Assembly (NCBI RefSeq): GCF_004298475.1
Contig: NZ_SCRP01000010.1
Span: 248,001-312,000 of the forward strand
Length of the DNA stretch: 64,000 nucleotides
Direction: 5' to 3'
Source: Paraburkholderia sp.
GTDB lineage: Bacteria > Pseudomonadota > Gammaproteobacteria > Burkholderiales > Burkholderiaceae
Positions 1 through 8,042 of the stretch are shown here, piece after piece; the first letter of the stretch is position 1, and every line of letters begins with the position of its first letter. Position numbers and translations under genes: made by a program. Under the pieces are notes generated by a model. The model saw only the letters and a list, made by a program, of their open reading frames with translations, had not been told where the DNA came from and ran no database searches.

Positions 1-50
1 GCACACGCAACGCGGCACCGCGGCCACGCGCAACCGCATCGCAACACGAG

Positions 51-80
51 ACCGCGCGGGTTCACGCCCGCGCGGTTTTT
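51..80 (+). terminator. Rho-independent terminator of a gene left of the window
   Basis: A 10-bp perfect stem (51-60 with 67-76) around a 6-base loop is followed by a run of T at 76-80. It would end a plus-strand transcript entering from the left. The 50 bases before it hold no recognisable gene end. Confidence 0.7.
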
Positions 81-261
81 CGTTTATGCGTGACGTTCAG
101 TACGCTTTCGCGCCGCGCCGCGGCGTGGCACGATTCGGACTGACGAATGGCTGTCGCACGGCTCGCTGCTCACTGCCGCTTGCTGCTGCTTCCTGCCATT
201 CGCACCACGCTCCATGCACGATGAACGCAACAAAAACGCTAACGACGCCCGGAGAGACCTC

Positions 262-2022
262 ATGACCGATCTGCCCTGCCCGCCCTCGACCACCGGCGGC
301 GCCGCGCAACCCGCGCCGGACACCGACGGCATCTGGTACGCGTCGTATCCCGCAGACGTCCCCCGCGAAATCGACGCGCACAGCTACGCCTCGCTCACGC
401 AATTCTTCGATGACTGCACCGCACGCTACGGCCAACGCGTGGCCTACGTGAGCGCCGGTTCGCCGATGACCTATGCCGCGCTCGCGCGCAAGGCCGCCGC
501 GTTCGCGTCGTGGTTGCAGCGTGCGGGCGTTCAGCCGGGCGAACGCGTCGCGATCATGCTGCCCAACACGCTGCAATATCCGGTCGCGCTGTTCGGCGCG
601 CTGAAGGCCGGCGCCATCGTGGTCAACGTGAATCCGCTCTATACCGCGCGCGAACTCACGCACCAGTTGCAGGACAGCGGCGCGCAAACCATCGTCGTGT
701 TCGAAAATTTCGCGAAAACACTCGAAGACGCGTTGCCCGGCACGAACGTCAAGAACATCGTCGTGACGGCGCTTGGCGATCTGCTCGGCGAAGGCTTCAA
801 CCTGAAGGGCCGCTTGATCAACTTCATGCTGCGGCACGTCAAGAAACTCGTTCCCGCGTACCGGCTGCCACACGCCGTCAAGCTCCTCGACGCGCTCGCG
901 CAAGGCGCACGCCACCCCGTTGCGCCGGTCAACGTCAAGAGCAGCGATCTCGCGTTCCTGCAATACACCGGCGGCACGACGGGTGTCGCGAAAGGCGCGA
1001 TGCTCACGCACGGCAATCTCGTCGCCAATCTCGTGCAAGCGAAGACGTGGACCGCAGGCCAGCTCGACGCCGACCAGGAAACCGTGCTCACGCCGCTGCC
1101 GCTCTATCACATCTATTCGCTGACCGTGAACGCGATGGTGTTCATGGCGCTCGGCGGCCGCAACATCCTGATCGCGAATCCGCGCGACATCAAACGCGTG
1201 ATGAAGACGATCCGCCACGAGAAGTTCAGCTGCATCTCGGCGGTGAATACGCTTTACAGCGCGCTGCTCGACAACGAGGAATTCCGCCAGCGCGACTTCT
1301 CCGGCCTCAAGCTCGCGATGGCGGGCGGGATGGCGACGCAGCGCGCCGTCGCCGAGCGCTTCAAGGCCGTGACCGGCCAGCCGATTATCGAAGGCTACGG
1401 CCTCACCGAATGCTCGCCGATCGTGACGCTCAATCCCGTCGATATCGGCCACCAGCACGACTTCGACGGGATGATCGGCCTGCCCGCGCCTTCGACGCAG
1501 GTGCGCTTTCGCCGCGACGACGGCACGTGGGCGAACATCGGCGAAGCGGGCGAGCTGTGCGTGAAGGGTCCGCAGGTCATGCAGGGCTACTGGAACCGCC
1601 CCGACGAAACCGCCAAGGTCCTCGACGCCGACGGCTGGCTCGCCACCGGCGACATCGGCGTGATGGACGCACAGGGCTACGTACGGCTCGTCGACCGCAA
1701 GAAGGACTTGATCATCGTGTCGGGCTTCAATGTGTACCCGAACGAGATCGAGGACGTGATCGCCTCGCATCCGGGCGTGCGCGAAGTGGCGGCGATCGGC
1801 GTGCCCGATCCGGTGCAGGGCGAGCGCGTGAAGGTGTTCGTCGTGCGCCGCGACCCGACGCTCACCGAGGACGCGCTGATCCAGTTCTGCCGCGAGCAGC
1901 TCACGGGCTACAAGGTGCCGCGCATCGTCGAGTTCCGCGATACGCTCCCGCAATCGAACATCGGCAAGATCCTGCGGCGCGCGCTGCGCGACGAAGTCGT
2001 CGGGAAGAAAGCGCCGGCCTGA
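262..2022 (+). CDS. fadD: Long-chain fatty-acid--CoA ligase (AMP-binding, FadD-like)
   Basis: ATP-dependent acyl-CoA synthetase of the ANL superfamily: it adenylates a fatty acid and transfers it to CoA, feeding beta-oxidation; likely cytoplasmic or membrane-associated. The 586-residue protein has the AMP-binding P-loop YTGGTTGVAKGA at residues 235-246, the adenylate motif GYGLTECSP near 378, TGDIG and the hinge region around 460, and the C-terminal catalytic lysine in NIGKILRR (K569). Length fits bacterial FadD. The ATG at 262 was chosen over the in-frame ATG at 214 because GGAGAG lies 6 bases upstream of it. It stands alone on the plus strand. Acyl chain preference cannot be read from sequence, so a medium-chain substrate remains possible. 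Confidence 0.93.
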   Translation: MTDLPCPPSTTGGAAQPAPDTDGIWYASYPADVPREIDAHSYASLTQFFDDCTARYGQRVAYVSAGSPMTYAALARKAAAFASWLQRAGVQPGERVAIMLPNTLQYPVALFGALKAGAIVVNVNPLYTARELTHQLQDSGAQTIVVFENFAKTLEDALPGTNVKNIVVTALGDLLGEGFNLKGRLINFMLRHVKKLVPAYRLPHAVKLLDALAQGARHPVAPVNVKSSDLAFLQYTGGTTGVAKGAMLTHGNLVANLVQAKTWTAGQLDADQETVLTPLPLYHIYSLTVNAMVFMALGGRNILIANPRDIKRVMKTIRHEKFSCISAVNTLYSALLDNEEFRQRDFSGLKLAMAGGMATQRAVAERFKAVTGQPIIEGYGLTECSPIVTLNPVDIGHQHDFDGMIGLPAPSTQVRFRRDDGTWANIGEAGELCVKGPQVMQGYWNRPDETAKVLDADGWLATGDIGVMDAQGYVRLVDRKKDLIIVSGFNVYPNEIEDVIASHPGVREVAAIGVPDPVQGERVKVFVVRRDPTLTEDALIQFCREQLTGYKVPRIVEFRDTLPQSNIGKILRRALRDEVVGKKAPA

Positions 2023-2041
2023 TTCGTTGATGCCGTGTCGG

Positions 2042-2098
2042 CGCAGCTTCACCGCAGCTTCACCGCAGCTTCCCGCGCAGTTTCCCGCGCAGTTTCCC
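2042..2098. repeat. Imperfect 11-12 bp tandem repeat, five units
   Basis: Three units of CGCAGCTTCAC/CCC are followed by two units of GCGCAGTTTCCC. The array begins 20 bases after the fadD stop codon and ends about 48 bases before the chosen start of the next gene. Confidence 0.75.
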
Positions 2099-2146
2099 GG
2101 TGAGTGCGCGCCGCAACGGACTGACGAATTCATGGAGCGTGCGCCG

Positions 2147-3082
2147 ATGAGGTTTCGCACAACGCCGTCTGCCTGTCTCGCGACCCTCTGCGCCGCGCTC
2201 GTGTTTCCGCCTGTGCTTCCCTGCGCCGTCGCGCGTGCGCCGCCTGCAGCAGCGGACGTCGGCGCGCACGCGCCCGCATCGCCCGTCGGCGAATCCGCTG
2301 CCGACGTCGGGCGTCTGCCGCTTGACGATCAGGTCCGATGGCTGCAGCACGCCGCGCAAGACGGAGGGCTCGCCACGCTCGACGACGCGCAGCTCGTCGC
2401 GCTCTTCGCCTCGCTCGATCCGCGCACGCTGCCGCGCTATATCGAGGCAGGCCCGAACGGCTATGCATCGTGCGAGTTCGTGCTGCGGCGCAAGGAGCGC
2501 ATCCACGGCCGCTGGCCCGCCGAATCCGACCACATGCTCGTGCGGCTCGCGCACGCACCGCTGCGCATCTACGCGCGCTGGCTCCCCGACGGCGCGCATG
2601 CGGGCCAGGAAGTGCTCTACGACGCCGCGCGCCGCAGTGATGCCATGTACGGCCATCCGGGCGGCCTCTTTCACAGGGTGTCGCTCTGGACGCGACTCGA
2701 CGGCGTGTTCGCCCATGCGCAATCGCGCCATCTGCTGACCGATCTCGGCACCGAATACATCGCGCGCCGCTTTATCGACGAGGACGCGCGCCTCGAACAG
2801 GCGGGGCTCGTCCGGCCCGCGCAGATCAGCGTGAAGACGGTGGACGGCGCGCGTGTGGTCGCGTTCACCTGGGACGCGCCGCCCGGCGAGAACGGCGGCT
2901 ACGCGAGCAAGGAGACGCTCGGGCTCGATTTGCGGCATCCGTGGTTCCGCATGGCGCAGTCGTACGACAGCGACGGCAGGCCGTTCGAAGAGATCGTCTT
3001 CGAGCGCATCGAGCCGAAGTCCTTCGACGCGCTCACGTTCGATTCGAAGAATCCGGACTATCGCTTCCAGGCGTGGCGCTGA
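2147..3082 (+). CDS. DUF1571 family exported protein
   Basis: Function unknown. The 311-residue product starts with a cleavable-looking signal peptide (residues about 5-30, ending in alanine-rich sequence), so a periplasmic location is likely. The core from about residue 100 matches my recollection of the DUF1571 pattern: a conserved start around YASCEFVLRRKERI, then LRIYARW, then GQEVLYDA and HPGGLFHRVS. Start ATG 2147 follows GGAGCG at 2134 with good spacing; the in-frame ATG at 2132 overlaps that site, and an upstream ATG at 2027 would add a tail encoded by the tandem repeat. It lies 124 bases after fadD and may be co-transcribed. DUF1571 has no established biochemical role that I know of. 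Confidence 0.8.
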   Translation: MRFRTTPSACLATLCAALVFPPVLPCAVARAPPAAADVGAHAPASPVGESAADVGRLPLDDQVRWLQHAAQDGGLATLDDAQLVALFASLDPRTLPRYIEAGPNGYASCEFVLRRKERIHGRWPAESDHMLVRLAHAPLRIYARWLPDGAHAGQEVLYDAARRSDAMYGHPGGLFHRVSLWTRLDGVFAHAQSRHLLTDLGTEYIARRFIDEDARLEQAGLVRPAQISVKTVDGARVVAFTWDAPPGENGGYASKETLGLDLRHPWFRMAQSYDSDGRPFEEIVFERIEPKSFDALTFDSKNPDYRFQAWR

Positions 3083-3086
3083 CCGC

Positions 3087-3126
3087 CAGCACGTCAGCAC
3101 ATCAGCACATCAGCACATCAGCACGA
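3087..3126. repeat. 8-bp tandem repeat (CAGCACAT), five units
   Basis: Units at 3087, 3095, 3103, 3111 and 3119; the middle three are identical. The array lies between two convergent genes and covers the last codons and stop codon of the minus-strand gene ending at 3110. Confidence 0.85.
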
Positions 3127-3481
3127 CCGCGCCGCTCGGCGCGGCGAGGCGCGCCAGCACGAACTGGTCGGAGGGCCGCAGCGCGGCAATCATGCGGGTG
3201 CGCGCTCCGGCACATTCGGCGCGTTCGGCGTAGCGGGCAAGGCGCGCGTGCCAGAGCATGCCGATGTCGTCGTCGGCCGGCCACGCTTCGATGCCCTTGC
3301 GCGCGGCGTAATGCGCAAGCGCCCTGCCTTGCGCGAGCGCGGGATCGAACAGCGCGATACACGAATACGCACTCGCGCTTTCGCCCGTGAATGCACCACG
3401 CACACCGCGCGCGGGCGCGACATCGCACGCGACGGCGAAGAGCGCGCCGCCCGTCTCGCACAGAAATGTCCGCCGGTCCAT
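3110..3481 (-). CDS. Small Tat-signal protein of unknown function, last gene of the ECF operon
   Basis: I do not recognise this 123-residue protein. It opens with DRRTFLCETGGALFAVA, which resembles a twin-arginine export signal (RR, phenylalanine-leucine, then a short hydrophobic stretch). The mature part is rich in Ala and Arg, has several cysteines but no CxxCH heme motif. The ATG at 3481 has GGGAGG about 6 bases upstream and lies 13 bases after the flavoprotein stop, so it is almost certainly translated with it. Its C-terminus and stop codon are built from the 8-bp repeat array. It could be an accessory or maturation partner of the oxidase; that is inference from position only. Confidence 0.65.
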   Translation of the reverse strand: MDRRTFLCETGGALFAVACDVAPARGVRGAFTGESASAYSCIALFDPALAQGRALAHYAARKGIEAWPADDDIGMLWHARLARYAERAECAGARTRMIAALRPSDQFVLARLAAPSGAVVLMC

Positions 3482-3494
3482 CGCAGCCTCCCGC

Positions 3495-5108
3495 TTACGT
3501 GTAGCCGCGCTCGTTCCGCCACACCGCTGGCCACACGCCCTGCTTGCCCGGCGACAACACGCCGTGCGGATCGAGCGCGTCCTTGAGGGTTTCCGCGAGA
3601 CGCAGCAACGCGCCGTCGTTGAAGCCGTATTGCGCAGCAGCGAAGTCCATGTACAGCAGATGCGAGCGGTACACGCCATAGCCCGCCGCGCGCGCATCGC
3701 TCATCAGCGCGCGCAGCAGATCGCCCGCACGTTCGGCATCGCTGCGCCGCTCGCGCGCGAAGATCGCCGCGAAGATGTGATGCAAACAGCGCCCCGCCGC
3801 CGTGAAGCCGCCGTAGTAATCGAAGCCGTATTCAGCCGCGCGCGTCTTCACGAGCGTGTACTGGCGCATCGCGTCGCGGCCATCGGCGGGACACAGCGGA
3901 GAAAAATCCACATGCGCGCCCGAACCGCCGCGCCAGTCGAGCAGGCGAAACGCGGTCATCGTCGGAATGCCCGCGAGGTTGCGATCCGCGCCGCCTTGCG
4001 GCTCGTCGCCAGTTATGTCGCCCGCTATGTCGCCCGCTACGTAGCGCGTCGCGACGATGCGCGCGTGCGGCACCGCTGCAAACGCGCGCTCGACCACGCG
4101 CCGCTGCGCGTCGATGACTTCGGGCGTGCCGTACAGCCCGAAGTGCAGATTCCAGCGGCCAACGCCGAGATCGCGCTGCATCGCGCTCACGGCGGCCTCC
4201 GGCATCGGCCCGTCGCCTTCGAACCAGCGCGTGCGCGGCGCGATGCCCGCCGCGCGCCGGATCACGCCTTCGATCGCCGCATGATTGCGGATCGTCCCAT
4301 CGAGTTGCAGCGGGCGCAGCGTGTCGACAAGCGCGGCGAGATCCGCTTCGTTGGGCGCCTGCACTTCACCGAGCAGATACGCCGGCGGCGCGGGCATCAG
4401 CCAGACACCCAGCTTCGTGACGACGCCGTAGTTCGACTGCGTGAAGAGCGCATCGAATCCGGGGCCGTAGCCATGCCGGTAAAGCTGCCATGCGGTGCCG
4501 GTTTCGATCGCGCCCATGCCGGTGCGCACGATGTCGCCGTTCGCGAGCACGACCTCGATGCCGCACAGCGTCGCGGCATGATCGCCGTAGGGCGTCGTGC
4601 CGAAGCCGCGTTCGAGCGTGTTGCCGGTCACGCTGCCCCACCCGGCAGCGGGCGGATCGACCCACAGGCGGTAGCCGCCGTCGCGCAGATGGGCGTACAG
4701 ATCGAAGTAGCTCACGCCGGGTTCGACAAGCGCGTAGGCGAGCCGCTCATCGACGGCGAGAATGCGTTTCAGGCGCTGCAGGTCCAGCACGACCGATCCG
4801 GACAGACGCGGCGCCGCACCGCCATAGGCGAAGTTGCGGCCCGTCGAAACGGTCCACAGCGGCACGCCCGTCTCATTCGCGACGCGCAGGATCGCGCGGA
4901 CTTCGTCCACGTTGGCGGGCAACAGCGCCGCCGACGGCGCGAACGCGCGTGGATCCGCAGCCGGTACGAAGGGATCGAGATACGGTTCGAGCGCCGCGCC
5001 GCCACGGCATACGTTGGGTGTGCCGACGATTCGCTCGAACGCCGCCAGCGCGCGCTCGAAGCGCGCTTCGCTCATGCCCGGCGGCAAGATGCGCGCGGCG
5101 TCCTGCAT
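3495..5108 (-). CDS. FAD-linked oxidase, vanillyl-alcohol oxidase / 4-cresol dehydrogenase family
   Basis: A flavoprotein of the VAO/PCMH superfamily, whose members oxidise para-substituted phenols (4-cresol, vanillyl alcohol, eugenol). The 537-residue protein has the FAD-binding motif GRNFAYGGAAPRLSGSVVLDL-like block near residue 100, VEPGVSYFDLYAHL, and GNTLERGFGTTPYGDH, followed by the substrate/cap domain and a C-terminal block ending DPHGVLSPGKQG. Start ATG 5108 follows GGGCGG; an internal ATG at 5075 has no ribosome-binding site. No signal peptide. It lies 11 bases after the anti-sigma gene. 4-cresol dehydrogenase and eugenol hydroxylase need a c-type cytochrome subunit, and none is encoded here, so an oxygen-using oxidase or a distant partner is possible. 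Substrate unknown. Confidence 0.87.
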   Translation of the reverse strand: MQDAARILPPGMSEARFERALAAFERIVGTPNVCRGGAALEPYLDPFVPAADPRAFAPSAALLPANVDEVRAILRVANETGVPLWTVSTGRNFAYGGAAPRLSGSVVLDLQRLKRILAVDERLAYALVEPGVSYFDLYAHLRDGGYRLWVDPPAAGWGSVTGNTLERGFGTTPYGDHAATLCGIEVVLANGDIVRTGMGAIETGTAWQLYRHGYGPGFDALFTQSNYGVVTKLGVWLMPAPPAYLLGEVQAPNEADLAALVDTLRPLQLDGTIRNHAAIEGVIRRAAGIAPRTRWFEGDGPMPEAAVSAMQRDLGVGRWNLHFGLYGTPEVIDAQRRVVERAFAAVPHARIVATRYVAGDIAGDITGDEPQGGADRNLAGIPTMTAFRLLDWRGGSGAHVDFSPLCPADGRDAMRQYTLVKTRAAEYGFDYYGGFTAAGRCLHHIFAAIFARERRSDAERAGDLLRALMSDARAAGYGVYRSHLLYMDFAAAQYGFNDGALLRLAETLKDALDPHGVLSPGKQGVWPAVWRNERGYT

Positions 5109-5119
5109 CGCGCCGCCCG

Positions 5120-6028
5120 TCACCACCTGCCCCACTGTGAGGGCTTGCCGCCCAGCGCGCCGCAGAGTTCGTACGCGATGGCCTGCAGCTTGCCTTCGGT
5201 GGGCGGGCCGGATAGCGCGTAGCCCATGCGGTCGGTGGTCCAGTAGAACGTGCGGCGATTGCCGTCGCGCAGCAGGCGCACCGCGCCGCTGTCCTTGCCG
5301 GATGCGCCGACGTACAGCGTGAGCCGCTCGCCCGCATCGTTCTCGTACATGAACTGCGCGGCCGGTCCCGTGGTGCCGGGCAGCAGCCGTCCGCCGACGA
5401 GCGCGTAGCCATACTCGCTCAGCGACGGCACCGAAAGCGGCTTGCCGAGCCGCTTCGAGAGCCACGCGACCAGATGCGTCTCATCGGCCGCGCCGACTTC
5501 GACCGGATGGCGTTGCTCGGGCGTATAGACAGCGTAGGCGACGTCCGCATGGCGCGCGAAGGCATCGGGATCGTCGGGCGTGACGAAGCCGCCCGCGCGC
5601 GCGCTGTCCGTTTCAGCGACCGGTCCGGCACTTGATCCGGTAACCACCCCGGTCGCCCCGCCGCGCGGCACGAATGCGGCGGCAGCAAGCGCAATGCCCG
5701 CGCCCGCGGCGCACCAGGCGGCGGCCATGCCGACGTTCCACCACCACGGATTGCGTGGCCGCAGCACGAGCCAGGAAGCCGGCGTCGGGTCCGCATCGCT
5801 TGCGCGGCAAAGCGCCTGCAATGCCGATTTCTGGGCGAAATACGCGCCAACGCGGTTTGCGGCGGGCGGATCGTCCGTAAGCCGTGCATGCAGCGCAGCC
5901 CGTTCGTCAGACGACAGTTCGCCGTCCACGTACGCCGAAAGCATTGCGAGATCCGTTTCGGGCGGGCTGCCATCGGCTGCTGCGGCCAGCAAGCACGCCC
6001 GATCGCGTTCGAGGTCGTCGTGATTCAT
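5120..6028 (-). CDS. Membrane anti-sigma factor paired with the ECF sigma
   Basis: Predicted to hold the adjacent ECF sigma factor at the inner membrane. The 302-residue protein has an N-terminal cytoplasmic part with the anti-sigma pattern AYVDGELSSDERAALHARL (residues 32-50), one transmembrane segment at about 98-120 and a periplasmic domain of about 180 residues. The H-x3-C-x2-C zinc motif of ZAS anti-sigma factors is absent, so it is not a redox-zinc type. Its ATG overlaps the sigma stop codon by four bases (ATGA), typical of coupled sigma/anti-sigma pairs. The inducing signal is unknown; the periplasmic domain is the likely sensor. Confidence 0.85.
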   Translation of the reverse strand: MNHDDLERDRACLLAAAADGSPPETDLAMLSAYVDGELSSDERAALHARLTDDPPAANRVGAYFAQKSALQALCRASDADPTPASWLVLRPRNPWWWNVGMAAAWCAAGAGIALAAAAFVPRGGATGVVTGSSAGPVAETDSARAGGFVTPDDPDAFARHADVAYAVYTPEQRHPVEVGAADETHLVAWLSKRLGKPLSVPSLSEYGYALVGGRLLPGTTGPAAQFMYENDAGERLTLYVGASGKDSGAVRLLRDGNRRTFYWTTDRMGYALSGPPTEGKLQAIAYELCGALGGKPSQWGRW

Positions 6029-6564
6029 CGCGTAGTCCCCACCACCCTGAGCGATGCCGTGCGCCGCGCGGGATCCTGGCCGAGCAGCACCCGCAGATGT
6101 TCGCGCGCGCGCGACAGGCGCGACATCACGGTGCCGGACGGCACGCCGAGCACGGCCGACGCTTCGTGGTAACTCAGTTCCTCGACACACACGAGCAACA
6201 GCACCTCGCGCTGTGCGGCGGGCAGCAGATAGAGCGCGCGCTGCAGGTCGCGCAGATCGAGCCCGTCGACCTCGCCGTGCGGCGCTTCGAGCGTGCGCCA
6301 CGGCGCGCTTTCGTCGTCGACCGTAATCTCGCGGCGGCCGCGCAACTGGTCGATATAAATGTGGCGCAGGATCGTCAGGAGCCAGGCGCGCAGATTGCTG
6401 TCGGGCCGAAACGAATTCCAGTGCGAAAGCGCGCGCTCCGCCGCATCCTGCACGAGGTCATCGGCCCAGGCGGCGTCACCCGTCAGCGAGCGCGCATAGC
6501 GCCGCAGTGGCGCGAGCTGCGCCACCACTTGCGCCTCGAACTCCCTGGACGGATGGCGCAGCAC
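6025..6564 (-). CDS. ECF (sigma-70 family) RNA polymerase sigma factor
   Basis: Group 4 sigma factor of 179 residues containing only regions 2 and 4. Region 2 runs through DDLVQDAAERALSHW (about 35-50) and RAWLLTILRHIYIDQLR; region 4 holds the helix-turn-helix LPAAQREVLLLV...SYHEASAVLGVPSGTVMSRLSRAREHL (about 117-160). It directs polymerase to its own regulon and probably to the promoter-like sequence at 6803-6834. It starts 12 bases after the lipoprotein gene and overlaps the anti-sigma gene by four bases. No strong ribosome-binding site precedes ATG 6564, so translation may be coupled to the lipoprotein gene. Confidence 0.92.
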   Translation of the reverse strand: MLRHPSREFEAQVVAQLAPLRRYARSLTGDAAWADDLVQDAAERALSHWNSFRPDSNLRAWLLTILRHIYIDQLRGRREITVDDESAPWRTLEAPHGEVDGLDLRDLQRALYLLPAAQREVLLLVCVEELSYHEASAVLGVPSGTVMSRLSRAREHLRVLLGQDPARRTASLRVVGTTR

Positions 6565-6576
6565 CCCGTCCGCCTG

Positions 6577-6717
6577 TCAGTAACCGCTGCCCGAGCTGCT
6601 GCCCGCACTTCCCGACGACGAGCTGCCGCTCGTATTCATGTCGCCGCACGCAGCCAGCCCTGCCCCGGAAACCGTGACCAGCATCAGGAACACCAGTAGC
6701 TTGCGAAATCGCTTCAT
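6577..6717 (-). CDS. Tiny Ser/Gly-rich lipoprotein, first gene of the ECF operon
   Basis: A 46-residue product with a lipoprotein signal (MKRFRKLLVFLMLVTVSGAG) and a lipobox cysteine in LAAC at residue 24, followed by a short Ser/Gly-rich tail. An excellent ribosome-binding site, AAGGAGGTG, ends 3 bases before ATG 6717. It sits 12 bases upstream of the sigma gene and downstream of the ECF-like promoter, so it is the first gene of the five-gene unit. Function unknown; it may report envelope state or simply be highly expressed with the regulon. Confidence 0.75.
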   Translation of the reverse strand: MKRFRKLLVFLMLVTVSGAGLAACGDMNTSGSSSSGSAGSSSGSGY

Positions 6718-7362
6718 CGTCACCTCCTTCGAGGACGCGCCTTGCCGTGTAGCCCCGGATATCTTGCGAAGCGCGCGACGCGCAACGCAAGTGCCGACAA
6801 ACGGATAAACGCGCCGAAAGTCCCCGTTATTCCCGCTGCCTACGTTGTTTTTGACGGTTTTTTTGACTGGATATCGTATGCAGTCGCGTGCATGTTGCAT
6901 GTGAGGCACCGCACATAACGAATGGGGCGCAAGACGCGAGAATGATTGCCGCTGTAAAGCGAAAGCAAAGTGTCGGCGATCGGCGAGATTCAGTTGCGCA
7001 CGGGCCGCCGCTTTGCACTACGCTGTGAGCGTACGCCGCAAATGCGGCGCACTGTCACAGGTCGGGCGTGAGTGCCGTCGCCGGTGTCGTCACGGGCGTC
7101 TTCGCAGGTTTCAGGCGCGGATGCAATGTAGCGGACGCCGAAGACGTCACGGGCACGAAGCTGACCCCGCCCGCAACCCTGCCGCCGCCGAGGGAAGCAA
7201 CGATGAGCACGACCCGCCACTCTGCCGATCCGGCGCCGAGCCGGTATAGTGCTGCAGTAGCGCGTGCTCACGCACGCGAATCCCGCCGCCACAAGGTAGA
7301 ATCCCGGCGAGCAAACGTTTTCAACTGAATGCGGCATCGAGCCGCCAGGTCATATTTCGTCC
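6718..7362. other. Intergenic region between ECF operon and hfq2
   Basis: Besides the ECF-like promoter nothing coding is convincing. An open frame on the plus strand at 7068-7328, with a possible internal start at 7203 after GAGGGAAG, has no recognisable protein character and is not called. The plus-strand promoter for hfq2 must lie here but is not clearly visible. Confidence 0.5.
6803..6834 (-). promoter_or_regulatory. Putative ECF-type promoter of the lipoprotein-sigma-anti-sigma-oxidase operon
   Basis: On the minus strand GGGAATAAC (6834-6826) is followed after 15 bases by CGTTTATCC (6811-6803). A GGAAT-type -35 and CGT-type -10 separated by 15-16 bases is the usual layout of ECF promoters, and ECF sigma factors commonly autoregulate. 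It lies about 85 bases upstream of the lipoprotein start. Confidence 0.5.
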
Positions 7363-7815
7363 ATGCCTTCCGCAGAATCACATCCCCAAAACGACTTCAT
7401 GAACGCCGCGCGCAAGGAACGTAAGCGCGTCGAAATCTATCTGGTCAACGGCATTCGCCTGACCGGATGCATCGAGTCGTTCGATCAGTACCTCGTGATG
7501 CTGCGCACGCCTGTCGGCCTGCAAGGCATCTACAAGCGCGCCATCTCCACGATCCAGCTCGACACCGGCACGCGGCCGGGCCCCCGCCCGGCGCGACCGG
7601 CGCATACCGGCGAGCACACGAGCCGCGGCATCCATGGCAGCCATGGCCCGCGCGAGCCCCGCGAACCGAGAGAGCCGCGCGAATCGCAGGAATCGTGGAG
7701 CGCGCCCGCCCCGTCGGGCGATCGTCCGCCGCAGGACGGCCCGGTGGTCGTCACGCGCCGACGCCGGCTCTACGGCACCGGCAGTAACGGCGGCGGCGAC
7801 TCCGGCAACGTCTGA
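7363..7815 (+). CDS. hfq2: Hfq2, second RNA chaperone with long C-terminal tail
   Basis: Sm-like RNA chaperone that pairs small RNAs with mRNAs as a hexameric ring. Residues about 13-68 are the Hfq core: [19 protein letters not shown] (Sm1) and [10 protein letters not shown] (Sm2, replacing the usual YKHAIST). Residues 70-150 are a Pro/Gly/Arg-rich disordered tail containing [12 protein letters not shown]. Length (150) greatly exceeds the approximately 79 residues of the main Burkholderia Hfq and resembles the longer Hfq2 known in Burkholderia cenocepacia. The start is uncertain: ATG 7363 has only a weak upstream AGG, and ATG 7399 is possible. It is monocistronic and not next to der/hflX, where the main hfq usually lies. 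Confidence 0.88.
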   Translation: MPSAESHPQNDFMNAARKERKRVEIYLVNGIRLTGCIESFDQYLVMLRTPVGLQGIYKRAISTIQLDTGTRPGPRPARPAHTGEHTSRGIHGSHGPREPREPREPRESQESWSAPAPSGDRPPQDGPVVVTRRRRLYGTGSNGGGDSGNV

Positions 7816-8042
7816 GCAGTATCGCTGCGCGCATCGCCGCACACGCGTTTTCCACCGGAAACCGGCGACCCGACGCGGTCGCCGCGCCGGTACGCAGCGG
7901 CGCGTCTGCCGCACATAGCGCCTCTTTTGCCACTTCCATGACTTTCGGGCCGCACCGCGGGTGCAGCCCGAAACCCGCCTGCATTCAGGGTTTTATCCGT
8001 TGGGATATGCTGAGACAAGTACGTCCTGCCACGGAGAACATC

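Noticed and set aside
97..2160. 687-codon minus-strand frame across fadD
   Set aside because: It runs antisense to a well-recognised enzyme and is Arg/Ala/His-rich without any family; long antisense frames are usual in high-GC codons.
7068..7328. 86-codon frame before hfq2
   Set aside because: Possible internal start at 7203 has only a fair ribosome-binding site and the sequence is compositionally random.
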